64,000 nt of DNA from Saccopteryx bilineata (lineage: Eukaryota; Chordata; Mammalia; Chiroptera; Emballonuridae), in NCBI RefSeq assembly GCF_036850765.1, contig NC_089493.1, positions 166,901,640 through 166,965,639 on the forward strand, in the 5' to 3' direction. This document shows, piece by piece, positions 22,394-34,823 of the stretch. Position 1 is the first letter of the stretch. Every line of letters starts with the position of its first letter. The position numbers and the translations under genes were made by a program. Under the pieces are notes generated by a model. The model was not told the origin of the DNA. It saw only the letters and a program-made list of their open reading frames with translations, and ran no database searches.

Positions 22394-23390
22394 ATGGAAA
22401 CTGAGGCCTGAATCATGTAGGGCCTGGGTCAAGGTCACACAGCTCCTTAGTGTCAGAGCTGAGCAGGCAGAACTGAAGTGTCAGCCTCCTTCTGTTAATA
22501 TTCCTCTCCCTTCTGGTCCAGTTCAACTCCACTGCACCCCACAGGGCCTGTGCTCCTGGGAGGGAGGTCACAGGGGCTGGCCTTGTCATTTTCTCCCACT
22601 TGAGTGCTCCTCAGAGATCTGGGTGCATGTAGGGTGTGGGTGGGCCTGGCTTCCAGGTACCCAGTCAAGCCCTTCCTTTCTTTCTGTTTCTCCAGCTCTC
22701 TCTGTCGAGCTCACTCACTCTTCTTTGGAGTTTTAAAGTCTCCCCTCTAGCCCTTAAATCACTCTGGAATCCTGGCTCTTAAAGCCCGATCAGGCCCCTC
22801 CCCCAGCTCCTCCATTCCCAGGCTGGAGGAGGGGAGGTGGGAGGGAAGGGGGCGGCAGTCAAAGACCCCAGCTCCCGCCTGGAGTCAATTAGGGGAAACA
22901 CAGAAATGTTGGTACAATGAGAGGGCTGGGGGAGGAGGAGGGGAGAAGGTAGTGGGCAGCGGCTCTCTCTCTCCAGCCCCTCTTCCCCGCCCCCCTGAAG
23001 GCCCTCTGATCTGGAGATTCGGGACTGACAGGGAGGCTGTAGAAACCTGAGCCTGCAGTGAGGAGGCGGAAGGGGCTCATCTCTCCTTTCCTCCTCTCAT
23101 GCCCCTCCCCCACCTTGTACCATTCTTTGAAAATATTTCCTGTCTGTTTCTCAATCCCTGGTCTGTGTCCCAGGATTACTCAGCCTCTCCGGCTTTAGTC
23201 ACCCTCTCTGTCCCCTCCCAGGGCCTGGAGGTGGGGGCGTAGAGGGACTCTGGAGGAAAGCTCCTGTCAGCCTGGCTGGGGCCAGGCTGGCCATTCCTGG
23301 GCCTTTAACCCTCCCTCTGCTGGAGGACTCTTAATTCCCTTAGCAACTCAGCCACAGCCATCCAAACTGCTGGCTCCTCCCCCCAGCCAC

Positions 23391-23414
23391 ACACACACAC
23401 ACACACACACACAC
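23391..23414 (+). repeat. CA microsatellite
   Basis: About 12 CA units inside the second constant-region intron. Confidence 0.9.
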
Positions 23415-23559
23415 TCCCAAATGACACACTGTATGGTGATGATGATGACAGCAGCAGCTAACTCTCAGTGGGCACTTCCGAGTGCCTGGACCCTGAATGG
23501 AGCCCTGTCTCTCTGAAGCTCCCCCACCCCAAACCCACGCTGGTGCTTCTCTGCCTCCA

Positions 23560-23690
23560 ATGTGATTACCAGTCATCTGGAGATCTTGTTAAAATGCAGA
23601 TCCAGAGAGTCTGCATTTCTGCGAAGTTCCCAGGCGAAGCTGAGCCAGGACCAGAATCCGTACTTGCCTGGACCCTTGTGTCTTCTTGTG
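23560..23690. repeat. MER5-like hAT fragment
   Basis: 'accagtcatctggagatctt' followed by 'gttaaaatgcaga' and 'tctgcatttctgcgaagttc' resembles the MER5A/B group of old hAT elements. Confidence 0.5.
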
Positions 23691-24516
23691 TACAGCGGGA
23701 AGTTGGGCAGGACACTGACTGCCTTTGATGTCACCTGGCTCTGACACCATAAGCCTGTCCGGTCCTGGAATCATCCTCTACTCAGCCTCATAGAACACTG
23801 CTCAGGGCTCTCTTCTCCCTCTCCTTTACCCTGAGAATTTTCGGACCACACTTCTGGTAATGGTGCTGTACACCTTACATACTCTTAGGCCTCACCCCTG
23901 CTCTAACCTGCGCTGGCTGGGATGGCCGTGGGCTAGTCTTTTACCTTCTCTGAGCCTTGCTTCCCCATCACACCACATGCCTCATGGGTTGTGCTGAGGT
24001 TAGAAACCATCATGTACGTACACCATCTAGCCAAGTGCTTGGCACAGACTGGGGTCAGTTGCTGTTCTGTAATGAACACCTGGAGGAGCACCCATTCCTG
24101 ACTAACAACAGAACTACTGAATACCTACTCGGCGCCAGGCACGGGCTGGAGAAGGAAAGGAGGGTGCCCAAACCACGGGTGAAGGCCCCAGGGCCCACAG
24201 TCCAGAGTGGAAACCAGAGAGGCTCCCTTCAGAAGGGCCAGGACAAGGATTTGAGAGCCAATGTCTCAGCCCTGAGAGAAGTAACAGCTAGCATATGTTA
24301 AGCTCTTACCTTAACTGAATAGGTAAAAGAGCTAGGAATCAAACCTAGGCTATTAGTCCAGAGTCCCGTGCCTCCACCCTTTGTGATAGAGACTGTCTTC
24401 CCAGTGCTCAGCGTGGTCAGGGCCCGCTTCTTTGCAGGCATTCATTAACTGCTTGAACTATAAGAGAGTGACTGTTGGGGACCAAAGTTTAGTCCCTGAC
24501 TTTCCTATCTTTGCAG

Positions 24517-24743
24517 AAGCCGCTGATGGGAGCTCCACCCTGGGAGGAGGCGCCGGCACCATGGGCTTGAGTGCTCGCTATGGCCCCCAGTTCACCCTGC
24601 AGCATGTGCCCGACTACCGCCAGAATGTCTATATCCCTGGCAGCAACGCCACACTGACCAACGCAGCTGGCAAACGGGATGGCAAGGCCCCGGCAGGTGG
24701 CAACGGCAACAAGAAGAAGTCGGGCAAGAAGGAAAAGAAGTAA
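24517..24743 (+). CDS. PCDHG: Protocadherin gamma constant exon 3 (terminal coding exon)
   Basis: Encodes [12 protein letters not shown] to the lysine-rich end ([10 protein letters not shown]) and TAA at 24741-24743. The first base of the glutamate codon comes from exon 2; the acceptor is tctttgcag. With exons 1 and 2 it makes a 124-residue constant tail. In this family the tail serves all gamma isoforms and links them to cytoplasmic partners; the basic C-terminus is characteristic. Confidence 0.97.
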
Positions 24744-26068
24744 TGTGGAGGCCAGGCCGGAGCCACAGGGCCACCTCCCCCCACAATCAACCCAGCCTCT
24801 CCCTGCCTGGACCCAGGACGGCGTTTTCAGGGCTCACCCCCAGGATCCTGGTGGGGGGCCCAGGCCATGCTCCCCTTGGGAAACAGAAACAAGTGCCCAG
24901 TCAACACCCCCCTCTCTGCCCCCAGGAGATTAAATATGCAAAGGGAGTTCTCCTGGGAACCCCCATACAATCAATCATTTGCTGTGCCCATGGGGGTAGT
25001 GGGGTTAGTGTAGACATCATTTATCACATCTGTTTTAGTTACAGCTGAACTCCATCATCTTCCAAATTCAATCAGGCCCGGTCATCCGCTGCCTCTCTCC
25101 TACCCACGCCGCCCCACCCCACTCCGGTTCAACAGCTCCTCTTTCTTGAGTAAGGTGGGTGGGGTGTTGAGGTACATGGTGACCTAAAAAGGCTCATAGT
25201 TCTGAAAAGTTGGGAAGGCATCATGACCTCTTGGTCTCTCCTTCAGTTCTCAAACTTGCCCTAAGCATGGTTTGGGGCCAGTCCCTTCACCTCCTTCCAG
25301 AGCTTGAGACCAACCTCAAGTTTTGGGAGACATAGTCACCATTTCCATGGTACTGATGCTTGCTGGATTTAGGGAGGGCATTTTGCTACCATGCCTCTTC
25401 CCAGTGCCCTAGGGACCAGTTCTTTGTTTTGTTTTTCATTGTTTGATGTTCCCACTGCATGCTGTGACTGCCCCTGCCCCAAACAAGAGACTCCATTGCA
25501 TGTTCCAAGACAGTATGGGGAGGTAAGATGAAGAAGGGAAGGGTGTGCATGTAGACGGGGGGTGGACAATCTTGACCCATCAGTTAACAGGGTCTTGCAG
25601 GAGGCTCTGTATGTCCCCAGGGTACTAGCCAGACCCCCAGATTCCATCCATAAAACCAAGCATCAGGCTGGACCCTCATCTACCACATACAGGGCTCCAC
25701 CCAAGCAGCCAGCTTTGGGCTGAGCTACCAGAACCAATGGATTTAAGCTGGCATTACAGTCCAAGGAAGATCTGATCAGGTCCCCTAGAGAGGTGAGAGG
25801 GGCCTCTGTGGGTGCTGGGTACTCCAGAGGTGCCGCTAGTGGAGGGATCGATGTGCCCCCCACCCCCAGCAGGAAGGGAGGGCCAGCCAGGCCATTCTTG
25901 GCACCTGGGTGGGGGAGGCAAGGAGCTACAGCCAGGGCCCAAATGGATAGGAAGTCTCAGCCCGGGCTCAGGCTTCTCCAAGGGACCCTGCATTCGCCAA
26001 GCCTGGGTCCTTCACCTTGCCAGGTGCCATTTTTTCTCTGTTAAGGCCCACTGCCCAGGCCTCCAGTC

Positions 26069-26084
26069 CGCCCCCTAGTGGCCA
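26069..26084 (-). promoter_or_regulatory. CTCF-type motif in the PCDHG 3'UTR
   Basis: 'cgccccctagtggcca'. Its complement TGGCCACTAGGGGGCG differs from the vertebrate CTCF consensus only at a position that tolerates C or T. It is on the - strand, opposite to the forward sites known at most cluster promoters, and so suited to convergent looping. Confidence 0.65.
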
Positions 26085-26511
26085 GTCTGGTTAAAGTCCC
26101 CAGTGCCTCCTTGTGCATAAACCTTCTCTGCCCACCCACTTCTGCCCCGCGGAGTCCCGTTCTTTTAGCAGGGCTGCGCGGGAACCCCACCTTGTCCTTA
26201 CAGTAGTGTAGAGGCCCCCTCTTTCCCTCTTTTGGCTGGTGTAGAATAGCCAATAGTGTAGTGCGGTGTGCTTTTCCGTGATGGCGAGTGGGCAGCGGGC
26301 AGCGGGCTCCGCGCAGCCGTCTGTCCTTGAATCTGCCTGCGGTGGCCCGTGCTGTGTTTTGTGCTGTGTCCACGCGCTGCGGGACCCCTCCCCTGGTACT
26401 GACTCCTATAAGCGCTCTCTTTGCATAGTCACGTAGCTCCCTACCCCTTCCCTGTGTCTCACGCAAGTTTTATACTCTAATATTTATATGGCTTTTTTTC
26501 TTTGAAAAAAT

Positions 26512-26517
26512 AATAAA
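26512..26517 (+). promoter_or_regulatory. PCDHG: PCDHG polyadenylation signal
   Basis: AATAAA followed by a T/G-rich stretch about 10-45 bases on (ggtttcttctg, gaatgtttctgtgt). Confidence 0.85.
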
Positions 26518-26535
26518 AAGGTTTCTTCTGAAAGG

Positions 26536-28524
26536 TTGAATGTTTCTGTGTAAGAGATGGAGATTCCTGACACGTTTGGATGGAGTGATGAGCTAAGGGG
26601 TGCATACTAGAAGAAAGAGTGGGATCAGGAGGCGATATGGTGTCTGCGTCCTGGTTTTGTGCCATTTCCTTTAGTCTGTGTATGACTGTCAAATGTGGTT
26701 GTTTATGCTTGCAACAGTTGTGCATATATGTAATAGTGTGCGATTGATTGTAAGTGTGCTGGTGGATCTGTATACCGTGTCTGTAATCGGCTTGGGGTCT
26801 GTGTGGGGGCGGGGATATCCGAGCGCGGCGTGTCAGTGTGCAATCGAGTGCGCAGTTGGATGCTTGCGGCTGTCTCTGTTACGGTTCTAAGAGCCAGTCT
26901 CCAGGCAGAAGAGGAGACCCGCACGCGGGGGCGGACGCGGGTTGGCGCCCAGCAAACTGCGTTGGAGAGGGGGCGGGGAATGTCTCCTTAGTGCCCGCCC
27001 CTTCTCCCCTGAAATGACCATCCCTAAGTGCCTTAGCAGGCTTTACGGGAGGAGGAGGGGACTCTCCCTTGCCTGTCCCACTCCACCCCCGCTACCACGG
27101 GGATTTGGGGACACCGCGGGAGTGGGAGGGAATGCCGAGGGCTCTTCTCTGAAGGCGGGATCTATAGTTTGGGCCTCAGTTTCCCCACTTGGAATTCACC
27201 TACCCGCTTGTCTCTCTGCAGCCAAGTCAATTAGCGGTCTCATCATTTTCTTGCCCGGGGGGTGGGTAAAAGTGCTCAAGGGGACTGAAAGGGCAAGCAG
27301 GAAGTCAGATAGCCCACCCCAGATCGCCCTCCCTCCTTCCTCTCTCTCCGTGCTTTTCCCTTCACTGGTTCGCTGGCCCATCTCCCCGCCTCCTCGAAAC
27401 ACAGTGGGATTTCGAGGTTGCTACAGCCAGTGAAGCCGCAAGAAACACAGAGAGGGAGAGAAGACTGGGAGGGGGCAGGACAGAAAGGCAGACCCACGGG
27501 GTTATCCAGGGGGTCAGCGAGGGTATGCCCAATCACAGAGAGGAGACTGTCTCTAGGCTTCCTCTGCAAGGATCCTCTCGCTCGTCTGTTGTCATGGAAA
27601 CGAAGCCTTCCAACTAAGCATCTGGGGGAGACTTTCCAGCGTGGGAGGCAGGGTGGTGTGCGTAGTTGCTGAGATGGAAGCGGGCTTTCGTTACTGAGAA
27701 CCAGGCTGTGGAGGGTGCGGACCCAGGCGCCTGGGTTCTATTCTAGGCGCGGCAGTAGACAGGCAGAGCACTGCGTGAGCAGCTGCAGCTGGTCCCCTAA
27801 ATGCTATGTGTGCCTATAAAGCTCTGAGCTAGAAACGAGTGGCCTTTGGGGGCAGGCAGAGAGGAAGTAGGCAGCCCACCCGCACATCCCCAGCCATATT
27901 GGAGAGGCAGCTGCCTAGGATCCAGGACCATTTAACAGGCTTTTATTCCCAGTTCCAGAGCCTGCCTACTCTGGGTCTGCTCATAGATTGTGAGGTTTCT
28001 TTGTGCAGGTCACAACGTGCTCAAACAAGTATGACTCTGAGCAGCAAGTCATCTGGAGCATGACCTCTGCTGGGCAGGCTCAGGTTTCTACCCAAGTGTA
28101 AGCCCCTCTCCTCTGGAATGTGGTCTGTGGCCACCAAAAAGGTGAGGGGGTCAGGGAATGGGAGTCAGATGTTTCCCTCAGCAAGAGGCACAGGTGCTGC
28201 CAGAAACTGACATCTGGGGGCCTGGGGAGACGGAGAGCTAAAACTGAATGTAAGAAAAGAGACCCAAGGCAAGAGACAGCAATGAGGAAGGGCAGGAGGC
28301 CTGAACTGGGGCTCCCCTCCTGAAGGAGGGCAAACGGCAGGGCAGAGGCCACCGTGTGTTAATCATCCCTAGGCCTCAACCACAAAGTCAGGCACGTGTG
28401 GGCACCTTGAACTTTCTGACGGATCAACCAGGGATTCGAGGCAGGACAAGAGGGAGGGGCCGAGGTGGATGTCCAGACCAGGGGGAGAGGAAAAAGAAAC
28501 CACTCAGAAATGCACACAGGAGGG
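26536..28524. other. Intergenic gap between convergent PCDHG and DIAPH1
   Basis: Two kilobases with no coding signal. A GC/CG-rich core lies at about 26790-27130 (with ggggcggggat and gagcgcggcg). Enhancers that act on the beta and gamma clusters are reported downstream of PCDHG, so this gap is a candidate, but no specific element is proven here. Confidence 0.5.
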
Positions 28525-30293
28525 AAGGCGGTACCGTTTCGATGCTTTATTAACAGTGGGAAACAAACCCAACAAACTGCAAGTGATGACATCCCCCAGA
28601 AGCCCAAGAGGCGAGGGAAACAGGTTTGCATTTTATCCCTTGTTTTTATTATTATTAAATGCATTTTAGCAAAAGTAGATTAAAAAAGAAAGGGGTAAAA
28701 CCCCAGGTGTCAGCAGGGAGGGAGGGTACCCAGGGAACTGCAGGCCCCTTGTACCAGTCTTCCCGGAATCGCGCAAAAAAGCTGCTGTTGCCTTCACAGA
28801 GGCTCCAGCAACCAGAACCCTTCTTCCTGGCCTCCTGGCCTCCTGGCCTCCAGGCCTCGGGGCAAGTGCCCGTAGTCTCCCCTAAGCCCCCTTGTGCTAA
28901 CAATTCTGGCCAAGCCCTCACAGTGCTGTTCTCTCTCCCTCCTTGGGGGTGGGAAGATGAAGGGGGCACAGGGAGGCACAGTGTCACCTTGAACCAGAGC
29001 CGGAGCTTCCGGTGCCTGGGGCCACTCCCAAGCCCACCTGCCCAGTGTCCGGTTAGCATCTGCACATTTGGCTTGATAAATATATTAACTTTATAAAAGT
29101 TCTGTGGTCTCAGCGCTCCCACTACTCTTGGGCCTGGTTCAGCTCAAGCAGAGAAGAGTTTCCCTCTGTGCCAGAACTGGATGCTGGGAGAGAGAATCAG
29201 CACTGGTCTCGGGGGCCCAGGAGGCTGGAGGGCTGAGGTGGAGGTCCAGGGACCTCGTCAGGACTGAGGCCTGTGGGGGAGAAATCCCAAGGACTCTGGA
29301 ACCTGCCATCAAAGCCTCTTATATTATGGAGAAGACAGGGGGAAGGAAGTTATTTTTATTTAAAGAAAAAAAAGAAGTCTCATACAAAAATAGATCCATT
29401 TGCAAAACAATTTCTCAGCCTGGAGGCTCCACCTCCCATTTCCTTGGAGACAGAGGGTGAGGTGTTGGGATGGTCACAATACAGCCCATACTCCAGAGGA
29501 GATGCACCAAAGCTCTGGGGAGGGCACAGGAGGGACCACGGCTCAGTAGCCCGGGGCTGGTATGGAGGGTCCAGGGAGGCGGGCACACAGCATGGCAGCA
29601 GGCCCACGATGTCTCTGTGCCCTGCCTGCCCACTAAAGCCTCTGGCCTAAGCCACTGTGGAACAGATAAAAGTGGTCCAGGTCCTTTTCGTTGTGGGAGG
29701 CCTTTCTCAGGAAGTGAAGTAAGGGTGGGATAGGCCCCCCACTTCCTGGGAAGCAGCTCCCAATGCCACAGCACTAGTAATAAGTAACAGTAGCCAGGAG
29801 AAGAGAGAGCAGAGCAGAGGTGACAGCAATGGAAGGCGGGATATTGCCCGAAGGTTCACAAGCCCCATGCTGGTCTCAGAGGCAGAGACACCACAAGAGA
29901 GAAGCACAAACTCAGCAAGATTGACCTATGGGAAGCCCACTGGAAAGCCAGGGGCTGAGCGAGCAGGCGGGGCCTTGTCTGAGGCAGGCCTCAGAGTAAC
30001 AGAGAGGAGACACTTGGAGTTAAGGCAGCAAACATGGAGGCTGCTTTGGTAATACAACAGCCAGGGCTGGCTGGGTTGGGCTCAGGCCTCCCCCACATGG
30101 CCCCTTCCTTCTGGCCTCCAGGCAGCTGAAGCCATGTGTGATGTACAGAGAGCAGCAGGCCGGAGAGAAAGACAGGGTCAGGGTGATGGGAGCAGCCACC
30201 CCGAGGGATATCTCCATGATCCTTTAGGCACATGCTGCAGGGCAGGACAGTCTGGGGCTCCACTGAGGGGCTGCTGTGCCCACAGCACCCTGA
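28525..30293 (-). other. DIAPH1: DIAPH1 3'UTR
   Basis: About 1.77 kb from the stop codon to just beyond the distal AATAAA (complement of 28546-28551). Two more AATAAA complements lie at 28645-28650 and 29355-29360 and could give shorter ends. A short cctcctggcc array (about 28826-28855) sits inside. Confidence 0.75.
28546..28551 (-). promoter_or_regulatory. DIAPH1: DIAPH1 distal polyadenylation signal
   Basis: The + strand tttatt reads AATAAA on the gene strand. It is the last such signal before the intergenic gap. Confidence 0.65.
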
Positions 30294-30497
<204 letters not shown>

Positions 30498-31484
30498 CTA
30501 ACCGCCTCTGAAGTCTAGGGCAGACACTTAGCCAGACGCCATGCAAACGTGGCTGCCCCATCCGGTTCACAGAGGCCCTTATTTTGAAGGAGGGGCAGAG
30601 ATCTGAGAAGACGCAGAATATAGCCTTGGACGGGGTGCAGAGGATACAGGATTGTGGTCAGGCAGGAGAGCAGCCGCGCACTTGCTTTCCTGTGTAAAAC
30701 ACTACAAAGGTCTGAATGCAGCTGGACAGAACAGGGCCCCGGTGGTAGACATGTAACTCAAAATCAGCTTCCACATCGTAATGTTGCAGGAATTAAACAG
30801 CCTTGAGCTTAGTGAACAGCATTATTCTTGTTCTGCTGGCAGTTCCCAGGCAGCTCCCAGGCCCAGCGCACTTGCAGCCAGCCCTGGGGGGGGCTGTCCC
30901 AAGCTGAGGCTGGCCTTCAGCAGGCTGCCAGGGGACTCCTGCAGAGGGGTAGCAGCCACGCGCTGACATCACATGCATGACACACTCCCACATGTCCCAT
31001 CAAGTCTCCCTCCCTCGCCCCAGGTATCAACACACCTAGCCCTCTCCCACCCCCTCAAGAGTAGCTGCTGTGATACAAATGCCAAGGGCCCTACATGGTG
31101 TGTCTGTGTGTGTGTGTGGGGGGGGGGGGGCAGGGCGACACTGGGATAATGAGGTAAGTCAGGGAAGGGAGAGCTAGGGTCAAGGACGGCCAGGAGGGAC
31201 CCCTACGAAGATACCTCAGCCAGTGGGAAGGGACTGTGAAGCTCCAGTTGTCATCCTAAATAGGAAGAACCAATCAATCCATGGGTTTCTGTTCTACTGC
31301 GGAAAGCTGTCCCCCACACTCTCATAGTCATTAACGGAACCCAGCAGGGCAGCCCCCGTGCCCTCGACAGAAGGCAGTTCCTTGGGACTGTGCCGCCTGC
31401 CTCTTCCCAGGTCCTGGAGCAGTACGGGGGGACCACACGCACTCAAAGGGCTGCCTGCCTGGGGGAAAGACACAAAAGGCCATA

Positions 31485-31760
31485 GATGCTGTGATTCCAT
31501 TTCTATAAAATGTCTGAAATGGGCAAATATTATACATTGAGACAGAAGTGAGATTAGCAGTTGCCAAGGGCTGGGCGAGGGGAGAATGAGGAGTGACTGG
31601 TAATGGGTATGTAGTTTTCTTCAGGGGTGACAAAAATGTTCTGGAATTAGATAGTGGCGATGGTTGCACAACCTTGTGAATATCCTAAAAACACTGACTT
31701 GTATACTTTCAAAGAGTGGACTTTAGGCATATGGTTTATATCTCAATTAAAAAAAAAAGC
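31485..31760 (+). repeat. L1 3' end
   Basis: 'gcagttgccaagggctgggc', 'gatggttgcacaaccttgtg' and 'tttatatctcaattaaaaaa' follow the order of the mammalian L1 3'UTR. Confidence 0.75.
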
Positions 31761-32525
31761 TAGCTGGGTCATGGGAAAGCTGAGTGGAGAAAGCAGTGTT
31801 TAAGTCTTAAAGGAGCAGGAGCAAGGGCAGATGAAGTCCGACTCTCCTAAATGCAGCCTTCATTCCTAATGCAGGCAGCGCTGGAAGGAAGGGCCCTGAG
31901 GAGCCAGCGAACAAAGCACCCAGAACACCTTTGCATTCTTGGGACCAGCAAAACGCTTTAGGGAGGGCAGAAGCCAAACAGGGTTAGAGGGTCCACATCA
32001 TCACCAGGGCCGTTAGCTTCTCTGCAGAAGCGTGACCCAGTGCCACTGTGTTCACATGGCAAAGGCCACCTACAGGTCAGCAGGGAGCACATAGCATGCC
32101 CACAGGTTACCAATTCATAGGTCTCCTCTTCCTCTTCCTCCTCCCAGGGGCACAAGGGATTGTCTAACAAGAGGAGAAAGAACAGCGAAGGCCTGACTGA
32201 CAGACACAGGCCCACCAGTTTACAGGGGGAAGGTGTGACCTAGGCTCAGGCTTTCACATGAACCACTCCTCCGACTATGAACAGAAAATGTTGCCTCAGC
32301 GACTGACGGGAGGAGAAGAAGGGGACCAGAGGCAACACGGATCGCCTACCTGTGTACGCCTCTCCTGCCTCCTCCTTAGCCTCTGTAGCAAACTCTGCCT
32401 CAGACCCACTTAGTCTCCTCTTTTCTGAAAGACTCCCTTTCCTAGTCCCTACTTCTGTGTCTGGAAAAGTAGTAATGTCACTTAATTGAATTTACTGAAT
32501 TTAGTCCCCAGCAGTTAAGAAAATC

Positions 32526-32530
<5 letters not shown>

Positions 32531-32598
<68 letters not shown>

Positions 32599-32625
32599 AA
32601 CAGAGAGAGAGAGAAAGAAAGAGAT
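32531..32625 (+). repeat. Compound TG/GA microsatellite
   Basis: About 21 TG units followed by about 12 GA units and decayed GA. Its apparent frames (Cys-Val or His-Thr repeats) are artefacts. Confidence 0.95.
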
Positions 32626-34482
32626 GGACTTGAGGAGAGTGTATGTGTTGAGGTAACTTCTGACTCCAGGGACACCTGTCCTCAGCAACAGGGGAGATGT
32701 CAGAGTTTGAGTGGGGCACGTCTTAAGCCTCTTTCTCTCTTTGGTTTCTTCCAACTAAGATACCAGTAGTACCTAATCAAGCAATGTTTCCAGACTGTTC
32801 TAGAGTCAAAGCTTCTGGTGCATTACACAGTGCATAAAAATTAGGAGTGAATGGTAGGTGGGGAGAATACCAAAATTTCCCTTTGAGCCTAAAGAGTAAG
32901 GTACACTAGGGCTGGACACAGTGTGGCCCAAGGTCAGCATCAGAGAGGAGAGTTCTTATCAGAACATAGCCAAGGAACCTGCTTCCCCTGGGTCTTCAAG
33001 GCCATAGTTAAGCTGAAAAACTTGAAAAGCTTGAACAATCCAGAAACGCTGGCCTCTCCCCATCTTTCCCCAACCTAGGTACTTGTTAAGACTACTGAAA
33101 AGTAGCCACAGAAGCAGATACACATTTTGACTACATGGCACCAGGGAGCATTATTAAGTCATACAAGACGGGGGAGAAGGGAACAATCTTGAGACAGCAG
33201 TCAAAAGCTGAAGTTTGGGGTGGGCTAGAATAAAAATACCAGCAAAATCAACCATATAACACTAGTAAAGATGAATCAGAAAAAGGTTAATGGTTTGGAA
33301 AAAGATAGTTATGAAACTCAGGCTAGGAACTACTATAAAGAGGAAGTGCTCTTGTTAATAAGCTTCCTTGGGGAAGAGGAAACTAGGCCAGATGGGGTGA
33401 TCATCACCATCCTAAGGAACTCATTATTGTCTAATGTCTCCTAATTATCATTCCTGTCCTATTTTTACAAAAGGGGAGGGAGGATAAGTAGTGGTATAGA
33501 AAATACTCTTAACCTACAGGCAGGTGGTCACCAGAAAACTCCCTGATGCAACTGCATCGCCTCCGGGGCTCTCCTTGCTGGAAGGTAGGAAAGTATTTCT
33601 GGCCTATCCAGCAGGGACATGGTCATCTACTGTCCTCTCACCCAGGCTTAATGGAAGTAGCCCTGGACTTGGTTTCACAAAAGTGGGCCACAGTTCTGGC
33701 TCTACCATTCGCCAGCTCTGCAGACCTGGCCAAGGACTTGTCTGGGTCTTACTGCCTTTCACTTATGAGGAGTTCAGGTGCTAATCACGGGAGGGCGTCA
33801 GCTTTTCCTCACTCTCAGGGAGTAGTGGAGTGTTCGGGAGCAGGGGAGTAGTGGAGGGAAGGACAGAGAGAACTTCTCTCTTCCCTTGACTTTTATCCCA
33901 ATGAACAGATGTCCTGTACACAACAGGGCACAATTCAGACATGGAGATAAAATTGAGTCATTAAAGTCACAAGCAGACTCAATCATCAGCCTGAAATAGT
34001 AGCGGTAATACAATCACATGGATTCTTCCCCTTGACACTCAAACCATTGTTCCCCCACACCCTGCAGATCACAGCAGTTTATGTGTCACTGCTAATGAGC
34101 CAGCCCTGATAGTAACTCGCCTCTTCCAACTGCTCAATGGGGCTTTGTGTACTGGTCACTCCCTCAGGTCTCCAGAGATGGGAGATACATATTTTTTTAA
34201 CATTCCTTTAAATCTAGGGAGAAGGCTAGTGTCTTTCTTTGAGGAGGGGTAGCTGCCTCTTCTCTCTGGGACTGAGGAGGACTGGAGGCAGATCTGCTTG
34301 ATAATGCTGGCTTTTTGGCTCAAAGCAATTGACTAGGAAGGACAGGCAGAGACAAGAAGTCCAGTTGCCACTGAGGGAAGCCACAGCCACCAGAGCCTTT
34401 ATAGTTTGAGAATGGGACCTTCTGGGTTCAGCCTTCCTTATCCTTTTAATCCTATTGTCACTGTAGTAGAAGACAGTAAAGC

Positions 34483-34823
34483 CTGACCAGGCAGTGGCGC
34501 AGTGGATAGAGCACTGGACTGGGACACAGAAGACCCAGGTTCAAAACCCCAAGGTTACCGGCTTGAGCGTGGTTCATCCAGCTTGAGCGTGGGGTCGTTG
34601 GCTTGACCGTGGGATCATAGACATGACTCCATGGTCCCAAGGTCGTTGGCTTGAGCAAGGGGTCATTCGGTCTACTGTAGCCCCCCGGTCAAGGCACGAA
34701 TGAGAAAGCAATCAATGAACAACTAAGGTGCTGCAATGAAGAATTGATGCTTCTCATCTTTCTCCCTTCCTGTCTGTCTGTCCCTACCTGTCCCTCTATC
34801 TGTCTCTGTCTGTCACAAACAAA
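34483..34823 (+). repeat. Rhin-type SINE, long form
   Basis: 'ctgaccaggcagtggcgcag' head, several 'cttgagcgtgg' blocks, 'gaattgatgcttctcatc' and a CT tail, flanked by acagtaaagc at 34473-34482 and 34824-34833. Confidence 0.9.

Larger units (their letters stand above)
19634..24516. other. Second constant-region intron
   Basis: 4.9 kb with no coding signal. It holds two MIRs, a hAT element nested in one of them, a poly-C run (22375-22393), a CA repeat (about 23391-23414) and a MER5-like fragment. Confidence 0.6.
24744..26535 (+). other. PCDHG: PCDHG 3'UTR
   Basis: About 1.8 kb from the stop codon to just beyond the AATAAA at 26512-26517. The length and the terminal text fit the mammalian shared 3'UTR. 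It contains a strong CTCF-type motif at 26069 (separate entry). The cleavage point is estimated. Confidence 0.8.

Noticed and set aside
26942..27433. 163-codon frame between PCDHG and DIAPH1
   Set aside because: GC-rich intergenic sequence with no known motif; both neighbours end outside it.
32478..32769. Frames of His-Thr or Cys-Val repeats (also at 40.4 kb)
   Set aside because: TG microsatellites read in six frames.
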